DNA of 64,000 nucleotides from Clostridium_AI sp964409685 (GTDB lineage Bacteria > Bacillota > Clostridia > Lachnospirales > Lachnospiraceae), in the NCBI GenBank assembly GCA_964409685.1, contig CAYPEJ010000011.1, positions 68,481 through 132,480 on the forward strand, read 5' to 3'. Numbering within the stretch: the first letter of the stretch is position 1; each line of letters begins with the position of its first letter. Of the stretch, positions 8,261-18,084 are shown in pieces. Made by a program: the position numbers and the translations under genes. The notes beneath the pieces are model-generated. The model worked only from the letters and a program-made list of their open reading frames with translations. It ran no database searches and was not told the origin of the DNA.

Positions 8261-10345
8261 ATGGAGGAGAGAATACCCAGCAAGAAGAAAAAAAAGAAAA
8301 GATTTGGTTTGTTTATGCAGCAAAATCTACTACTTGTGTTTGTAGTAGTTGTGCTTATGTTTGTGGCATTAATTGTTCGTTTGGTTTACCTAAACTATAA
8401 CGATGGTGACAGATATGAGAGAAGGGTACTTTCCCAGCAGACCTATGTAAGTAACGCTATTGCGTATCGAAGAGGTGCGATCCTAGATCGTAATGGTACC
8501 GTTTTAGCGGAGAGCATTCGAGTTTACAATATGATTATAGACCCAGTAAAAATGCTGTCAAAAGAAGAATATCTAGAACCTACACTAAAGGCATTAGAGA
8601 CATGCTTTTCTATTAATCCAGAAGAGATAACAGCTATCTTAGAAGCAAAACCAAATTCACAATACGTGGTATTTGAAAAGTCTATTGTAGCCGATAAGGT
8701 AGAAGCATTTGAGGCGATGCAAGAAGACGATGAGAACATAGAAGGTGTATGGTTTGAAGATGATTATAAACGTGTGTATCCAAATTCTTCGTTAGCATGT
8801 GATGTAGTCGGATTTACAAGTAGCGGTACAAGTACTGGTATTGAATCTTTCTATAACGACGAGTTAACAGGAGAAGATGGAAGGTCATACGGCTATTTTG
8901 ATTCTGAGTTGAATTTGGAACGAGTGGTTAAGCCAGCCACAGATGGTAACACGATTGTATCTACCTTGGATGCAAATATTCAGCAGATTGTTGAGCAAAA
9001 AGTAGCAGCATTTAATAAAGAAATTGGAAGTAGTAATACAGCCGTACTTGTTATGAAACCACAAAATGGTGAGATTTTAGCCATGACATCGGGGCAACAG
9101 TACGATTTAAATAATCCAAAAGATTTGACATCGTTTTATTCCAAAAAAGAAATTAAAGCAATGTCAGAGGAGGAAGAATTAGAAGCGCTGAATAAGATTT
9201 GGCGTAATTTTGTTGTAAGTGATACATTTGAACCTGGTTCTACTTTTAAGCCGATTACAGTTGCGGCAGCATTAGAAGAAGCCCTAGTAAAAGAAAAATC
9301 TAAGTTCTATTGTGGAGGTGCGTATAACGTATCGGGTGTACGTATCCGATGTGCATCAAGAACAGGTCATGGTTCAATTACTTTGCAACAATCTCTTATG
9401 TATTCTTGTAACTCAGCATTAATGCAGATCGTTGAGAAGTTAGGAGCAAGCTCTTTTTATAAATATCAGACTAACTTTATGTTTGGTTCTAAAACAGGAA
9501 TTGACTTGCCAGCAGAGACATCGGGGTATATCTTTAAAGAAGAAAATCTTGGGCCGACAGAATTGGCAACGTCTTCATTCGGACAAGGTTTTAACTGTTC
9601 GATGTTACAGATTGCAGCATCTATCTCTTCTTTAATTAATGGTGGTTATTATTATGAACCACATGTGTTAAAAGAAATTCAAAGTACAACTGGTGCTACG
9701 ATTGAAAGTTCACAAGAAAAATTAGTGAAAAAGACCGTTTCTGGTGATACAAGCGAAAAGATTCGTAGATATTTGTTTCAGACAGTGGAAAATGGTACGG
9801 CAACATTAGCACAAGTAGAAGGGTATACGGTTGGAGGTAAGACTGGTACAGCCGAAAAATTACCTCGTGGTAGTAAGAAGTATTTGGTTTCTTTTATTGG
9901 ATTTGCGCCAGCAGAAGATCCAGAAGTTTTAATTTACGCATTAGTAGATGAACCGGCTGTAGAGGATCAAGCTCACAGTACCTATGCATCTCAATTGTTC
10001 CATGATATTGCAGAAGCTATTTTCCCATTCTTAGGAATTCCTCAAACTGCAGTTGTAGAGAAGTCTGAGGAGGATGAGGCAACAAAAAATGATGACGCAC
10101 AAAATGATGCGAATGGTAGCACGAATAATGATTCTGATAATAGTGAGACAAACAAGAGCAATTCAGAACAGACAGAACAAGGTGAAGATGCAACAGGAAC
10201 AGAATCTGGTTCAGATACAGAAGAAGGTATAACTCCAGAAGGTCAGACAGCAGAAACAGTTGGTGATGAATCTGGTATAGAACAAGATGATATAGAATTG
10301 CCAGCAGTAGACGAAAATACAGGAGATTCTAATATTGTTGAATAA
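8261..10345 (+). CDS. Class B penicillin-binding protein (FtsI/PBP2B type)
   Basis: A 694-residue membrane-anchored transpeptidase. After a Lys-rich start comes one membrane segment (about 20-42), a PBP dimerisation domain, then the catalytic domain with SxxK as STFK (S327), SxN as SCN and an intact KTG within GGKTGTAEK. The start is ATG 8261, with AGGTGG 5 bases upstream; the GTG at 8252 lies inside that site. The last ~100 residues are low-complexity, rich in Glu, Asp, Asn, Thr and Ser, and no PASTA domain is present. It probably supplies septal cross-linking in vegetative division, with the adjacent second PBP being the sporulation or partner enzyme. Confidence 0.9.
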   Translation: MEERIPSKKKKKKRFGLFMQQNLLLVFVVVVLMFVALIVRLVYLNYNDGDRYERRVLSQQTYVSNAIAYRRGAILDRNGTVLAESIRVYNMIIDPVKMLSKEEYLEPTLKALETCFSINPEEITAILEAKPNSQYVVFEKSIVADKVEAFEAMQEDDENIEGVWFEDDYKRVYPNSSLACDVVGFTSSGTSTGIESFYNDELTGEDGRSYGYFDSELNLERVVKPATDGNTIVSTLDANIQQIVEQKVAAFNKEIGSSNTAVLVMKPQNGEILAMTSGQQYDLNNPKDLTSFYSKKEIKAMSEEEELEALNKIWRNFVVSDTFEPGSTFKPITVAAALEEALVKEKSKFYCGGAYNVSGVRIRCASRTGHGSITLQQSLMYSCNSALMQIVEKLGASSFYKYQTNFMFGSKTGIDLPAETSGYIFKEENLGPTELATSSFGQGFNCSMLQIAASISSLINGGYYYEPHVLKEIQSTTGATIESSQEKLVKKTVSGDTSEKIRRYLFQTVENGTATLAQVEGYTVGGKTGTAEKLPRGSKKYLVSFIGFAPAEDPEVLIYALVDEPAVEDQAHSTYASQLFHDIAEAIFPFLGIPQTAVVEKSEEDEATKNDDAQNDANGSTNNDSDNSETNKSNSEQTEQGEDATGTESGSDTEEGITPEGQTAETVGDESGIEQDDIELPAVDENTGDSNIVE

Positions 10346-10431
10346 TTGGATTGTAATCCAAAGAAAATGTTTGCATATTTTGTACTTCCTCATAATAAAA
10401 TAAGATGATAAGTATAGTGAGGAAGGACAGT

Positions 10432-12213
10432 ATGCAACCATATAAGACTTTTAATAAACGAAATCTAACGAGTATCGTTTCCTTTATAGTAATTGCAGCA
10501 TTACTCCTTACAGGGAGACTAGGCTATCTAATGATCTATCAAGCGGATCATTACGGCGTCTTAGCACGTCAGATTCACGAAAGAGAAAGAAGTATAAAAG
10601 CCGAAAGAGGTAAAATATTAGATCGTAATGGTGTAGAACTTGCCAATAATAAGCCAGTCTGCACCATATCTGTTATACATTCCCAGATAAAAGACCCAGA
10701 ACGGGTAATTCAAGTATTATCAGAAGAATTAGGTTTGACAGAAGAAAAAGTTCGTAAAAGAGTGGAAAAGATATCATCCATTGAACGTATAAAGTCCAAT
10801 GTTGACAAAGAGTTAGCGGATAAGATTCGTGAATACGATTTAGCAGGCGTTATGATAGATGAAGATTATAAGCGATTTTATCCATTGGAAACCTTAGCTT
10901 CTAGAGTAATCGGATTTACAGGTAGTGATAACCAAGGTATCATCGGATTGGAAGTTGAGTATGAAGAGTATTTACATGGAATTGATGGAACCATCCTTAC
11001 GCTGACAACAGCAAGAGGTGTTGAAATAGAAAATGCTGCTGAAAATCGAGTTGAACCAGTACCAGGAAATAACTTGAATCTCAGTATAGACGTAAATATC
11101 CAAAAATATGCAGAGCAAGCAGCAAAGAAAGTATATGAAGCAAAAGAAGCAAATAATGTAAAGCTGATAGCAATGAATCCACAAAATGGCGAGATTTACG
11201 CCATGGTAAACTATCCAGAGTTCAATTTGAACGATCCGTATACATTGACAGATGTTAGTGTAGCTGGTGTGGATGTGGCAACAATGACCAGTGAGCAAAA
11301 AAACAATGCCCTGAATCAAATGTGGAGAAATGGTTGTATTAGTGATACATATGAGCCAGGTTCCACATTTAAAGTAATTACAGCTACGGCGGCATTGGAA
11401 GAAGGTGTTGTTTCCCTTAATGATACGTTTAGTTGTCCAGGATTTAAGATAGTAGAAGATCGTAAGATTCGATGTCACAAAACGGCTGGGCACGGAGCAG
11501 AGACATTTGTTCAAGGAATTCAAAATTCTTGCAATCCAGTATTTATGGAGATAGGCGCAAGAGTTGGTCCTGAAAATATGTATAAAAATTTCAAAAAGTT
11601 AGGTTTGTTCCAAAGAACATCCATTGATGTTCCAGGAGAAGCAAGTTCTATTATGCATAAGATTGAAAATGTAAAACCAGTCGAACTTGCAACCATGTCA
11701 TTTGGGCAAGGATTTCAGATAACTCCGCTGCAATTGTTACGTGCAGCAAGTGCTGTTATCAATGGTGGAACCCTAGTCACTCCGCATTTTGGAGTGTCCA
11801 TATCCAACGCAGATGGTACAGTTGTAAAGAAGATTGATTATCCAGTAGAAAAAAATGTTATAAAGGATGAAACTTCGGAAACAATGAAAATGTTACTAGA
11901 ATCCGTTGTTTCACAAGGAAGTGGAAAAAATGCTTATCTTGAAGGCTATCAGATTGGTGGCAAGACAGCAACATCCGAAAAACTTCCACGTAGTAGTAAT
12001 AAGTATATTTCATCTTTTATGGGATTTGCACCTGCAGATGATCCAAAAATCATAGCAATTGTTTTGATTGATGAACCAACTGGAACATATTATGGTGGTA
12101 CAATTGCAGCTCCCGTTATCAAAGAGCTTCTCGCAAATGTGCTTCCTTATCTTGGAGTAGAAGAGTCTTATGTAGAAACAAAAGACGGAGCGACAGGAGA
12201 AAGTGTTGAATAA
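10432..12213 (+). CDS. Class B penicillin-binding protein, SpoVD-like
   Basis: A 593-residue paralogue of the preceding gene: membrane segment near residue 15-35, dimerisation domain with RGKILDRNG, then transpeptidase motifs STFK (S311), SCN and a third motif that reads K511-T-A-T rather than KTG. The start at ATG 10432 follows AGGAAGG by 5 bases; an upstream ATG at 10405 is less well supported. No PASTA domain is visible. By position it is a candidate for SpoVD, which works with SpoVE on spore cortex, but the sequence alone does not decide between this and an FtsI role. A weak AAGAGAG/CTCTCTT hairpin without a T-run follows. Confidence 0.85.
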   Translation: MQPYKTFNKRNLTSIVSFIVIAALLLTGRLGYLMIYQADHYGVLARQIHERERSIKAERGKILDRNGVELANNKPVCTISVIHSQIKDPERVIQVLSEELGLTEEKVRKRVEKISSIERIKSNVDKELADKIREYDLAGVMIDEDYKRFYPLETLASRVIGFTGSDNQGIIGLEVEYEEYLHGIDGTILTLTTARGVEIENAAENRVEPVPGNNLNLSIDVNIQKYAEQAAKKVYEAKEANNVKLIAMNPQNGEIYAMVNYPEFNLNDPYTLTDVSVAGVDVATMTSEQKNNALNQMWRNGCISDTYEPGSTFKVITATAALEEGVVSLNDTFSCPGFKIVEDRKIRCHKTAGHGAETFVQGIQNSCNPVFMEIGARVGPENMYKNFKKLGLFQRTSIDVPGEASSIMHKIENVKPVELATMSFGQGFQITPLQLLRAASAVINGGTLVTPHFGVSISNADGTVVKKIDYPVEKNVIKDETSETMKMLLESVVSQGSGKNAYLEGYQIGGKTATSEKLPRSSNKYISSFMGFAPADDPKIIAIVLIDEPTGTYYGGTIAAPVIKELLANVLPYLGVEESYVETKDGATGESVE

Positions 12214-12315
12214 GAGAGTGCTAGAATAGTCAGAAAATCTCTCTTGATAATGAAAAAGTAATAGAATATAATAATGTAGTTAAACAATACCTAAGATAAT
12301 TACGAGGTGAAAATA

Positions 12316-13269
12316 ATGGAGTCAAAAGTTATATTAGCGGTTTTAATATCTTTTGCAATTAGCGTGGTATTAAGCCCAATTTTTATTCCTTTTTTAAAGA
12401 AACTGAAATTTGGTCAGTTCGTACGAGATGAAGGACCAGAGTCACATTTGAAAAAGGCTGGTACACCAACAATGGGTGGACTAATCATTTTATGTAGTGT
12501 TGTCATTACATCTTTGTTTTATGTAAAAGAAGATAAGGAAATTATTCCAGTTCTATTTTTAACATTAGGATTTGGATTAATTGGATTTTTAGATGACTAT
12601 ATTAAAGTTGTTATGAAACGTTCTCTAGGCTTAAGAGCTTGGCAGAAATTCTTGGCACAAGTAGTAGTTACAACAATTTTCTATTTTTACATTACAAGAA
12701 CATGTGGATTAGGAACTGAAACGATTATTCCTTTCTATGGAACAATCACATTACCGAATTACATCTTTATTCCACTTATGTATTTTGTAATCATCGGTAC
12801 AGCCAATGGTGCAAACTTTACAGATGGTTTAGATGGTCTTGCATCCAGTGTTACGGTTTGTATCGCAACCTTCTTCTCTGTAATTGCAATTGGAGTAGGA
12901 AGTGGAATTGCACCGATTACTTGTGCAGTGGTTGGTAGTTTATTAGGTTTCTTAGTATACAACGTATATCCAGCACGTGTATTCATGGGTGACACAGGTT
13001 CCCTTGCACTAGGAGGATTTGTAGCTGCAACAGCATATATGTTAAAAATGCCATTTTTCATCGTCATTGTAGCATTTATCTATTTAGCAGAAGTATTATC
13101 TGTTATGTTACAAGTAACGTATTTTAAATTAACAAATGGAAAAAGAATATTTAAAATGGCTCCTATCCACCATCATTTCGAGTTATGTGGATGGTCTGAA
13201 ACAAGAGTCGTAGCGATATTTTCTATTGTAACAGCACTTTTATGTTTAGTAGCATATCTTGCACTGTAG
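12316..13269 (+). CDS. mraY: Phospho-N-acetylmuramoyl-pentapeptide-transferase
   Basis: A 317-residue, ten-segment membrane enzyme that makes lipid I from UDP-MurNAc-pentapeptide and undecaprenyl phosphate. The Mg-binding and catalytic motifs are present: GTPTMGG near the N-terminus, FLDDYIK, NFTDGLDGLA, and the late HHHFE segment (APIHHHFEL). Start ATG 12316 has GAGGTGA 5 bases upstream; a GTG inside that site at 12307 is rejected. It is followed by murD 24 bases later. Confidence 0.97.
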   Translation: MESKVILAVLISFAISVVLSPIFIPFLKKLKFGQFVRDEGPESHLKKAGTPTMGGLIILCSVVITSLFYVKEDKEIIPVLFLTLGFGLIGFLDDYIKVVMKRSLGLRAWQKFLAQVVVTTIFYFYITRTCGLGTETIIPFYGTITLPNYIFIPLMYFVIIGTANGANFTDGLDGLASSVTVCIATFFSVIAIGVGSGIAPITCAVVGSLLGFLVYNVYPARVFMGDTGSLALGGFVAATAYMLKMPFFIVIVAFIYLAEVLSVMLQVTYFKLTNGKRIFKMAPIHHHFELCGWSETRVVAIFSIVTALLCLVAYLAL

Positions 13270-13293
13270 ATACGATGTTTGGAGGATAGGGAA

Positions 13294-14643
13294 ATGAAAA
13301 TAACAGGAAAATATGTGTTAGTAATTGGAACAGGAAAAAGCGGAATTGCTGCTTCTGGTCTTCTTGTAAAACAAGGAGCAAATGTAATTTTATTTGATGG
13401 AAATGAAGAACTTAATAAAGAAGAGATTCAATCCAAAGTAGATAGTAGTGTTATGGTTGTATTAGGAACATTACCAAGTGAGTTAGAAGAAAAGATTGAA
13501 TTACTTGTGTTAAGTCCTGGAGTACCAATTGATATTCCTATCGTTGAACAGTTCCGTAACAAAAATGTACGCATCTGGGGTGAGATTGAACTTGCATACC
13601 AGTTTGCAAAAGGCAATATTGCAGCAATTACAGGAACTAATGGAAAGACAACAACAACATCTTTAGTTGGTGAGATTATGAAAGCTCATTACGAATCTGT
13701 ATTTGTTGTTGGAAATATTGGAAATCCATATACAGATGTGGCATTAGAAACAAAAGATGACACAGTAGTAGTTGCTGAGATTAGTAGTTTTCAATTAGAA
13801 ACCATTGAAGAGTTTCATCCAACCGTAAGCGCAATTTTAAATATCACACCAGACCATTTAAATCGTCATCACACAATGGAATGTTATATTGATACAAAAT
13901 TCAATATTACAAAGAATCAGACAAAAGACGAATGGTGTGTATTAAATTATGAAGATGAAGTATTAAGAAATCGTGCAGAGTCATTGAATACAAATGTTCT
14001 TTTCTTTAGTAGCCAAAGAGAATTAGAACGTGGTATCTATTTAAATGATGAGCAAGATATTATTTTAAAAGAAGACACCGAAATTAAAGTTTGCAATATA
14101 CATGATTTGAAGTTATTAGGGGCACATAATTACGAAAATGTAATGGCGGCAGTTGCAATCGCTTATAAAATCGGTGTACCAATGAATGTAATTCGTGTAG
14201 CAATCTGTAGATTTGAAGCTGTAGAACATCGTATTGAATTTGTAATAGAGAAAAATGGTGTTGCATTCTACAATGATTCCAAAGGAACCAACACAGATGC
14301 AGCCATCAAAGCAATTCAAGCGATGGTAAGACCTACCTTATTAATTGGTGGTGGATATGATAAAGGCGGAGATTTTACAGAATGGATTGAAGCATTCGAT
14401 GGAAAAGTAAAACTTTTAGTATTAATAGGTCAGACAAAAGAAAAGATAGCTGAAACAGCACGAAGATGTGGATTTGAGCACATCGTATTAGCTGAAAGTT
14501 TAGAGGAAGCAGTTCAAGTGTGTTACGAGCATGCACAATGTGGTGATGCAGTATTATTATCTCCTGCATGTGCAAGTTGGGGGATGTTCCCAAACTATGA
14601 AGTACGTGGAAAGATATTTAAAGAACTTGCAAAGAGTCTGTAA
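13294..14643 (+). CDS. murD: UDP-N-acetylmuramoyl-L-alanine--D-glutamate ligase
   Basis: A 449-residue Mur ligase that adds D-Glu to UDP-MurNAc-L-Ala in the cytoplasm. The N-terminal Rossmann domain begins VLVIGTGKSG, the central ATPase domain carries GTNGKTTT (G114-K118), NITPDHLNRH, and the C-terminal domain has NDSKGTNTDA and the terminal LLSPACASWGMF. Start ATG 13294 lies 8 bases after GGAGG; a TTG at 13279 precedes the ribosome binding site. It is the only Mur ligase in this dcw cluster. Confidence 0.97.
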   Translation: MKITGKYVLVIGTGKSGIAASGLLVKQGANVILFDGNEELNKEEIQSKVDSSVMVVLGTLPSELEEKIELLVLSPGVPIDIPIVEQFRNKNVRIWGEIELAYQFAKGNIAAITGTNGKTTTTSLVGEIMKAHYESVFVVGNIGNPYTDVALETKDDTVVVAEISSFQLETIEEFHPTVSAILNITPDHLNRHHTMECYIDTKFNITKNQTKDEWCVLNYEDEVLRNRAESLNTNVLFFSSQRELERGIYLNDEQDIILKEDTEIKVCNIHDLKLLGAHNYENVMAAVAIAYKIGVPMNVIRVAICRFEAVEHRIEFVIEKNGVAFYNDSKGTNTDAAIKAIQAMVRPTLLIGGGYDKGGDFTEWIEAFDGKVKLLVLIGQTKEKIAETARRCGFEHIVLAESLEEAVQVCYEHAQCGDAVLLSPACASWGMFPNYEVRGKIFKELAKSL

Positions 14644-14682
14644 GCTAGAATTTCAGTTTATTAAGAGTAGGAGTGTTTAACC

Positions 14683-15837
14683 GTGGCTAAAACTAGTAGG
14701 GAGAATGAAAAACGAAGTAAAAAATATAATAATTACTATGATTATAGTCTGTTGTTTCTGACCATTTTTCTCTCTTGCTTTGGACTGATTATGATTTACA
14801 GTACAAGTTCCTATACTGCACAGGTGAAGTTTTCCGATGCCGCTTACTTTTTAAAGAAGCAGCTGGTTGCAGTAATAGCAGGAGTAATTGCCATGGTTGC
14901 AGTTTCGAAGATAGATTATCATGTATTAATTAAGAAGATACCTGGAATTCCATGTAAACTTGTAACCCTTGGATATTTTCTAGCAATTGTGTTGCAAGTA
15001 TATGTTTTGCTTTTTGGTATGGAAATCAATGGTGCGAAGCGATGGATTAATCTTGGACCACTTGGAACCTTCCAGCCATCTGAGGTTTCTAAGATAGTAG
15101 CAATTGTATTTGTAGCTTACATTGTGCATTTGTTGCCACGGAGTTTGAATCGAATGGGTGGATTTGTACGGGTAATGGTATTTATGGTTCCGATTATCGG
15201 TCTGATTGCAAAAGAAAACTTAAGTACAGCATTAGTTGTGTCTGCAATTTGCGTTGGAATATGTTTTGTAGCAAGTAAGAAAAAATGGTATTACTTTGTA
15301 TTTGCGATCTTTTTCGTTGCATTAGTTGCGGCATATATTTTCCTTGGAGATGCGTTCCGAAGTGTTCGTATTCAAGTTTGGCTTGATGTGGAAAATCATA
15401 CACAAGGGTTTCAGATACTTCAAGGGTTGTATGCCATTGCATCAGGTGGTTTATTCGGTACTGGATTAGGTAACAGTATGCAGAAGCTTGGTTTTATTCC
15501 AGAATCTCATAATGATATGATTTTTGCGATTATATGTGAAGAACTTGGTCTATTTGGAGCCGTAGCTGTTATCTTATTATTTGTACTTTTAATATGGCGT
15601 TTATTTATTATTTCAATTAATGCACCAGATTTATACGGAGGCCTCATTTGTACGGGAATTCTAATTCATATTGCCGTACAGGTTATTATAAATGTAGCAG
15701 TAGTATCAAATTCCATTCCGTCAACGGGTATCCCATTGCCTTTCATTAGTTATGGTGGTACTTCCATTGCGATTTTGTTAGCTGAGATGGGATTGGCACT
15801 GAGTGTATCCAATCAAATCCGCACAGAAAGGACATAA
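14683..15837 (+). CDS. FtsW/SpoVE-type SEDS glycosyltransferase
   Basis: A 384-residue polytopic SEDS protein with about ten membrane segments, starting at GTG 14683 behind AGGAG. The N-terminus carries the MIYSTSSY segment, later NGAKRWI(N)LG with FQPSEVSK, and near the C-terminus the conserved GIPLPFISYGGTS. SEDS proteins polymerise glycan strands from lipid II with a cognate class B PBP. Two PBP genes lie in the same cluster, so this may be FtsW for division or SpoVE for cortex; I cannot tell which. In Bacillus the next gene would be murG, but here murA follows. Confidence 0.92.
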   Translation: MAKTSRENEKRSKKYNNYYDYSLLFLTIFLSCFGLIMIYSTSSYTAQVKFSDAAYFLKKQLVAVIAGVIAMVAVSKIDYHVLIKKIPGIPCKLVTLGYFLAIVLQVYVLLFGMEINGAKRWINLGPLGTFQPSEVSKIVAIVFVAYIVHLLPRSLNRMGGFVRVMVFMVPIIGLIAKENLSTALVVSAICVGICFVASKKKWYYFVFAIFFVALVAAYIFLGDAFRSVRIQVWLDVENHTQGFQILQGLYAIASGGLFGTGLGNSMQKLGFIPESHNDMIFAIICEELGLFGAVAVILLFVLLIWRLFIISINAPDLYGGLICTGILIHIAVQVIINVAVVSNSIPSTGIPLPFISYGGTSIAILLAEMGLALSVSNQIRTERT

Positions 15838-15905
15838 GACGTTCACGCAATCCTATAGAGTTCATATAATGATAGTATATTTCAAGCTTTATGGGGTGTG
15901 TCCCG

Positions 15906-17159
15906 ATGGCAGTTCTCAAAATTGAGGGTGGAAAACATTTATACGGAGAAGTCGAAGTACAGGGCTCGAAAAATGCAATACTGCCAATGCTGGCGGCCTG
16001 TATCTTGTGTAAAGACTTTGTTCGAATTAGTCGTTGTCCGAAGATCAGCGATGTTTATTCTATGATACATCTGCTAGAAAGCCTTGGTTGTAACGTGCAA
16101 TGGGAGGGGAGTACAGTAGTAATTGACGCCAGGGTTATAAAATCAACAAAACTTTTAGAAAAGCACGCTAGAGTAATGAGGTCATCAATTATTTTAGTTG
16201 GAGCTATGCTTGGAAGAGAAGGAAAAGTTGAAATTTCTTATCCAGGGGGATGTTCCATTGGAGCACGTCCGATTAACTTGCATTTAGATGCGTTAAGGAA
16301 AATGAATGTAGAAATTTTTGAATCTGAGGACAATATTCTTTGCCAATGCAGTAAGCTGCTTGGTGAAGAAATTGAACTTGATTTTCCGAGTGTAGGTGCG
16401 ACAGAAAATATTATTTTAGCAGCTGTCCTTGCGGATGGTGTTACAACCATTCATAATGCTGCAAAAGAACCAGAGATAATAGAATTATGTAGGTTCTTGA
16501 GAAAAATGGGCGCAGAAATCATTGGTGATGGAACTGAGTTAATTGTAATTAAAGGAGTTTCATCCTTACATGGCGTCGATTATGAGGTTATGTGTGACAG
16601 AATTGTTTTGGGTACCTATGTAGCTGCAATTGCAGGTACAGGTGGAGAGGCAGACATTCAAGTAAATTGCTTATCCCAATTAGATGAAGTCATTAAAGTG
16701 TATAAACAAATGGGCGTCTGTATATGTCCAACAGAAAAAGGGATTCATATTGAATCCTCAGGAGACTTGAAAAAGATAGATTTGATTCGCACAAGACCAT
16801 ATCCAGGCTTTCCAACTGATATGCAGTCTCAGACTATGGCAGTTTTAACAAAAGCCAAAGGAACAAGTATTATTATTGAAAACTTATTTGAGGGACGCTA
16901 TAAAACAGTAGATGAATTACGCAAAATGGGAGCCGATATTATGGTAGAGGGTAGAGCAGCTATTATAAGAGGTGTAGAAACCTTGCATGGTGCAGATGTT
17001 GAAGCACAGGATTTAAGAGGTGGCGCTGCGCTACTAATAGCCGGTTTTATGGCGGAGGGAATTACTACAATTTCCAGTATTCAATATATTGAACGTGGCT
17101 ATGAAAATATAGTAGAATGTTATCGTAAATTGCATGCGAACATTACGAAAGTAGATTAA
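15906..17159 (+). CDS. murA: UDP-N-acetylglucosamine 1-carboxyvinyltransferase (MurA)
   Basis: A 417-residue enolpyruvyl transferase for the first committed step of peptidoglycan synthesis. It shows the EPSP-synthase-like twofold fold, the N-terminal GSKNAILPMLAA, and the fosfomycin-target loop PGGCSIGARP with Cys at residue 116. RTRPYPGFPTDMQ and the C-terminal EGIT...YIERGYE are also family marks. Start ATG 15906 is 5 bases from GGGGTGTG; ATG 15891 would overlap that site. Firmicutes often have two murA genes, and this copy sits between ftsW and divIB in the place usually held by murG/murB. Confidence 0.95.
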   Translation: MAVLKIEGGKHLYGEVEVQGSKNAILPMLAACILCKDFVRISRCPKISDVYSMIHLLESLGCNVQWEGSTVVIDARVIKSTKLLEKHARVMRSSIILVGAMLGREGKVEISYPGGCSIGARPINLHLDALRKMNVEIFESEDNILCQCSKLLGEEIELDFPSVGATENIILAAVLADGVTTIHNAAKEPEIIELCRFLRKMGAEIIGDGTELIVIKGVSSLHGVDYEVMCDRIVLGTYVAAIAGTGGEADIQVNCLSQLDEVIKVYKQMGVCICPTEKGIHIESSGDLKKIDLIRTRPYPGFPTDMQSQTMAVLTKAKGTSIIIENLFEGRYKTVDELRKMGADIMVEGRAAIIRGVETLHGADVEAQDLRGGAALLIAGFMAEGITTISSIQYIERGYENIVECYRKLHANITKVD

Positions 17160-17204
17160 GTATGCGATAGAAATTGAATTCATGTAGTTTAGGAGCTTGA
17201 TAGG

Positions 17205-17954
17205 ATGAGTATATTTCAAAAGAAAGATCAGAAGGTACAAAAGAATAACCGTATGATAATTTTGTTAATGAGTGCCTTACTTTTGTGTATACTATGCATT
17301 TTAATTGGCACAGCATTTAAACTAACCGAGTTGCAGATTACAGGCTGCGACTACTATTCGGAAGAGGAAATTACGGACAAGTTTCAACAGTCTGTATTAG
17401 ATGAAAACACAATTATTTTTTATATAAAATACAAGTTTTTTAAGAGTGTTTCGATTCCTTTTGTAGATGGATTTGATATGGATTTTATCAGTAGAAATAA
17501 AATACATATTAATATATATGAGAAAGCAATGATTTCATGCATAAAATATATGGGAGAATACCTATATCTTGATAAGGATGGTACAATCGTAGAAACATCA
17601 ACAGAAAAAATTAAATCCATCCCGTTGGTTACTGGGCTGAATTTTAAAGAAATGAATCTACATGAAGAATTAAACGTAGAAGATAGTAGTGTCTTCGATA
17701 CAATACTTGCGATATCTCTGCTTATACAGCGGTATGAGTTAGATATAGATAAAATATTTTTCAATTATAATTATGAAGTAACTTTATATTCTGGAAAGGT
17801 GAAAATTCTGCTGGGAAAAAGGGATTATTACGATACCCAGATTGCAGATTTAACAAACATTCTTCCAATGGCAAAAGAGAAAAATATTAAGGGTGTTTTG
17901 GACATGCAGTCCTACACGGGAAATGAAACAAAGATTATTTTTCGCGAGGAATAA
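17205..17954 (+). CDS. Cell division protein DivIB/FtsQ-like
   Basis: A 249-residue bitopic protein: a short basic cytoplasmic tail, one membrane segment at about 18-40, then an extracytoplasmic part starting with a POTRA-like alpha-beta pattern (LTELQITGCDYYSEEEI) and a beta region with YLDKDGTIVE and IPLVTGL. These are consistent with FtsQ/DivIB, which bridges early and late divisome proteins. The gene lies between murA and ftsZ, the expected dcw position, and no ftsA gene separates it from ftsZ. Confidence 0.85.
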   Translation: MSIFQKKDQKVQKNNRMIILLMSALLLCILCILIGTAFKLTELQITGCDYYSEEEITDKFQQSVLDENTIIFYIKYKFFKSVSIPFVDGFDMDFISRNKIHINIYEKAMISCIKYMGEYLYLDKDGTIVETSTEKIKSIPLVTGLNFKEMNLHEELNVEDSSVFDTILAISLLIQRYELDIDKIFFNYNYEVTLYSGKVKILLGKRDYYDTQIADLTNILPMAKEKNIKGVLDMQSYTGNETKIIFREE

Positions 17955-18084
17955 TTTTCTTTTCAGAAAGGGTTGATTATTTATTGGAAAAAATATATTA
18001 TATACTATAGGATTTACTTGCTTTTAGTAGATGATAAATGGAATGTTAGGGATTTTTTTAATATATATAAAAGGAGGAAGTACC

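Noticed and set aside
10972..11523. A 183-codon minus-strand frame in the second PBP gene
   Set aside because: It is rich in Cys/Tyr/Ile, shadows a certain gene, and has no ribosome binding site.
12214..12315. Terminator between the second PBP and mraY
   Set aside because: AAGAGAG/CTCTCTT can pair, but the loop is about 20 bases and no T-run follows.
16930..16950. GCCGATATT as a sigma-D -10 element in murA and another in fliI near 34630
   Set aside because: Both are within conserved coding sequence and lack a TAAA -35 at about 15 bases upstream.
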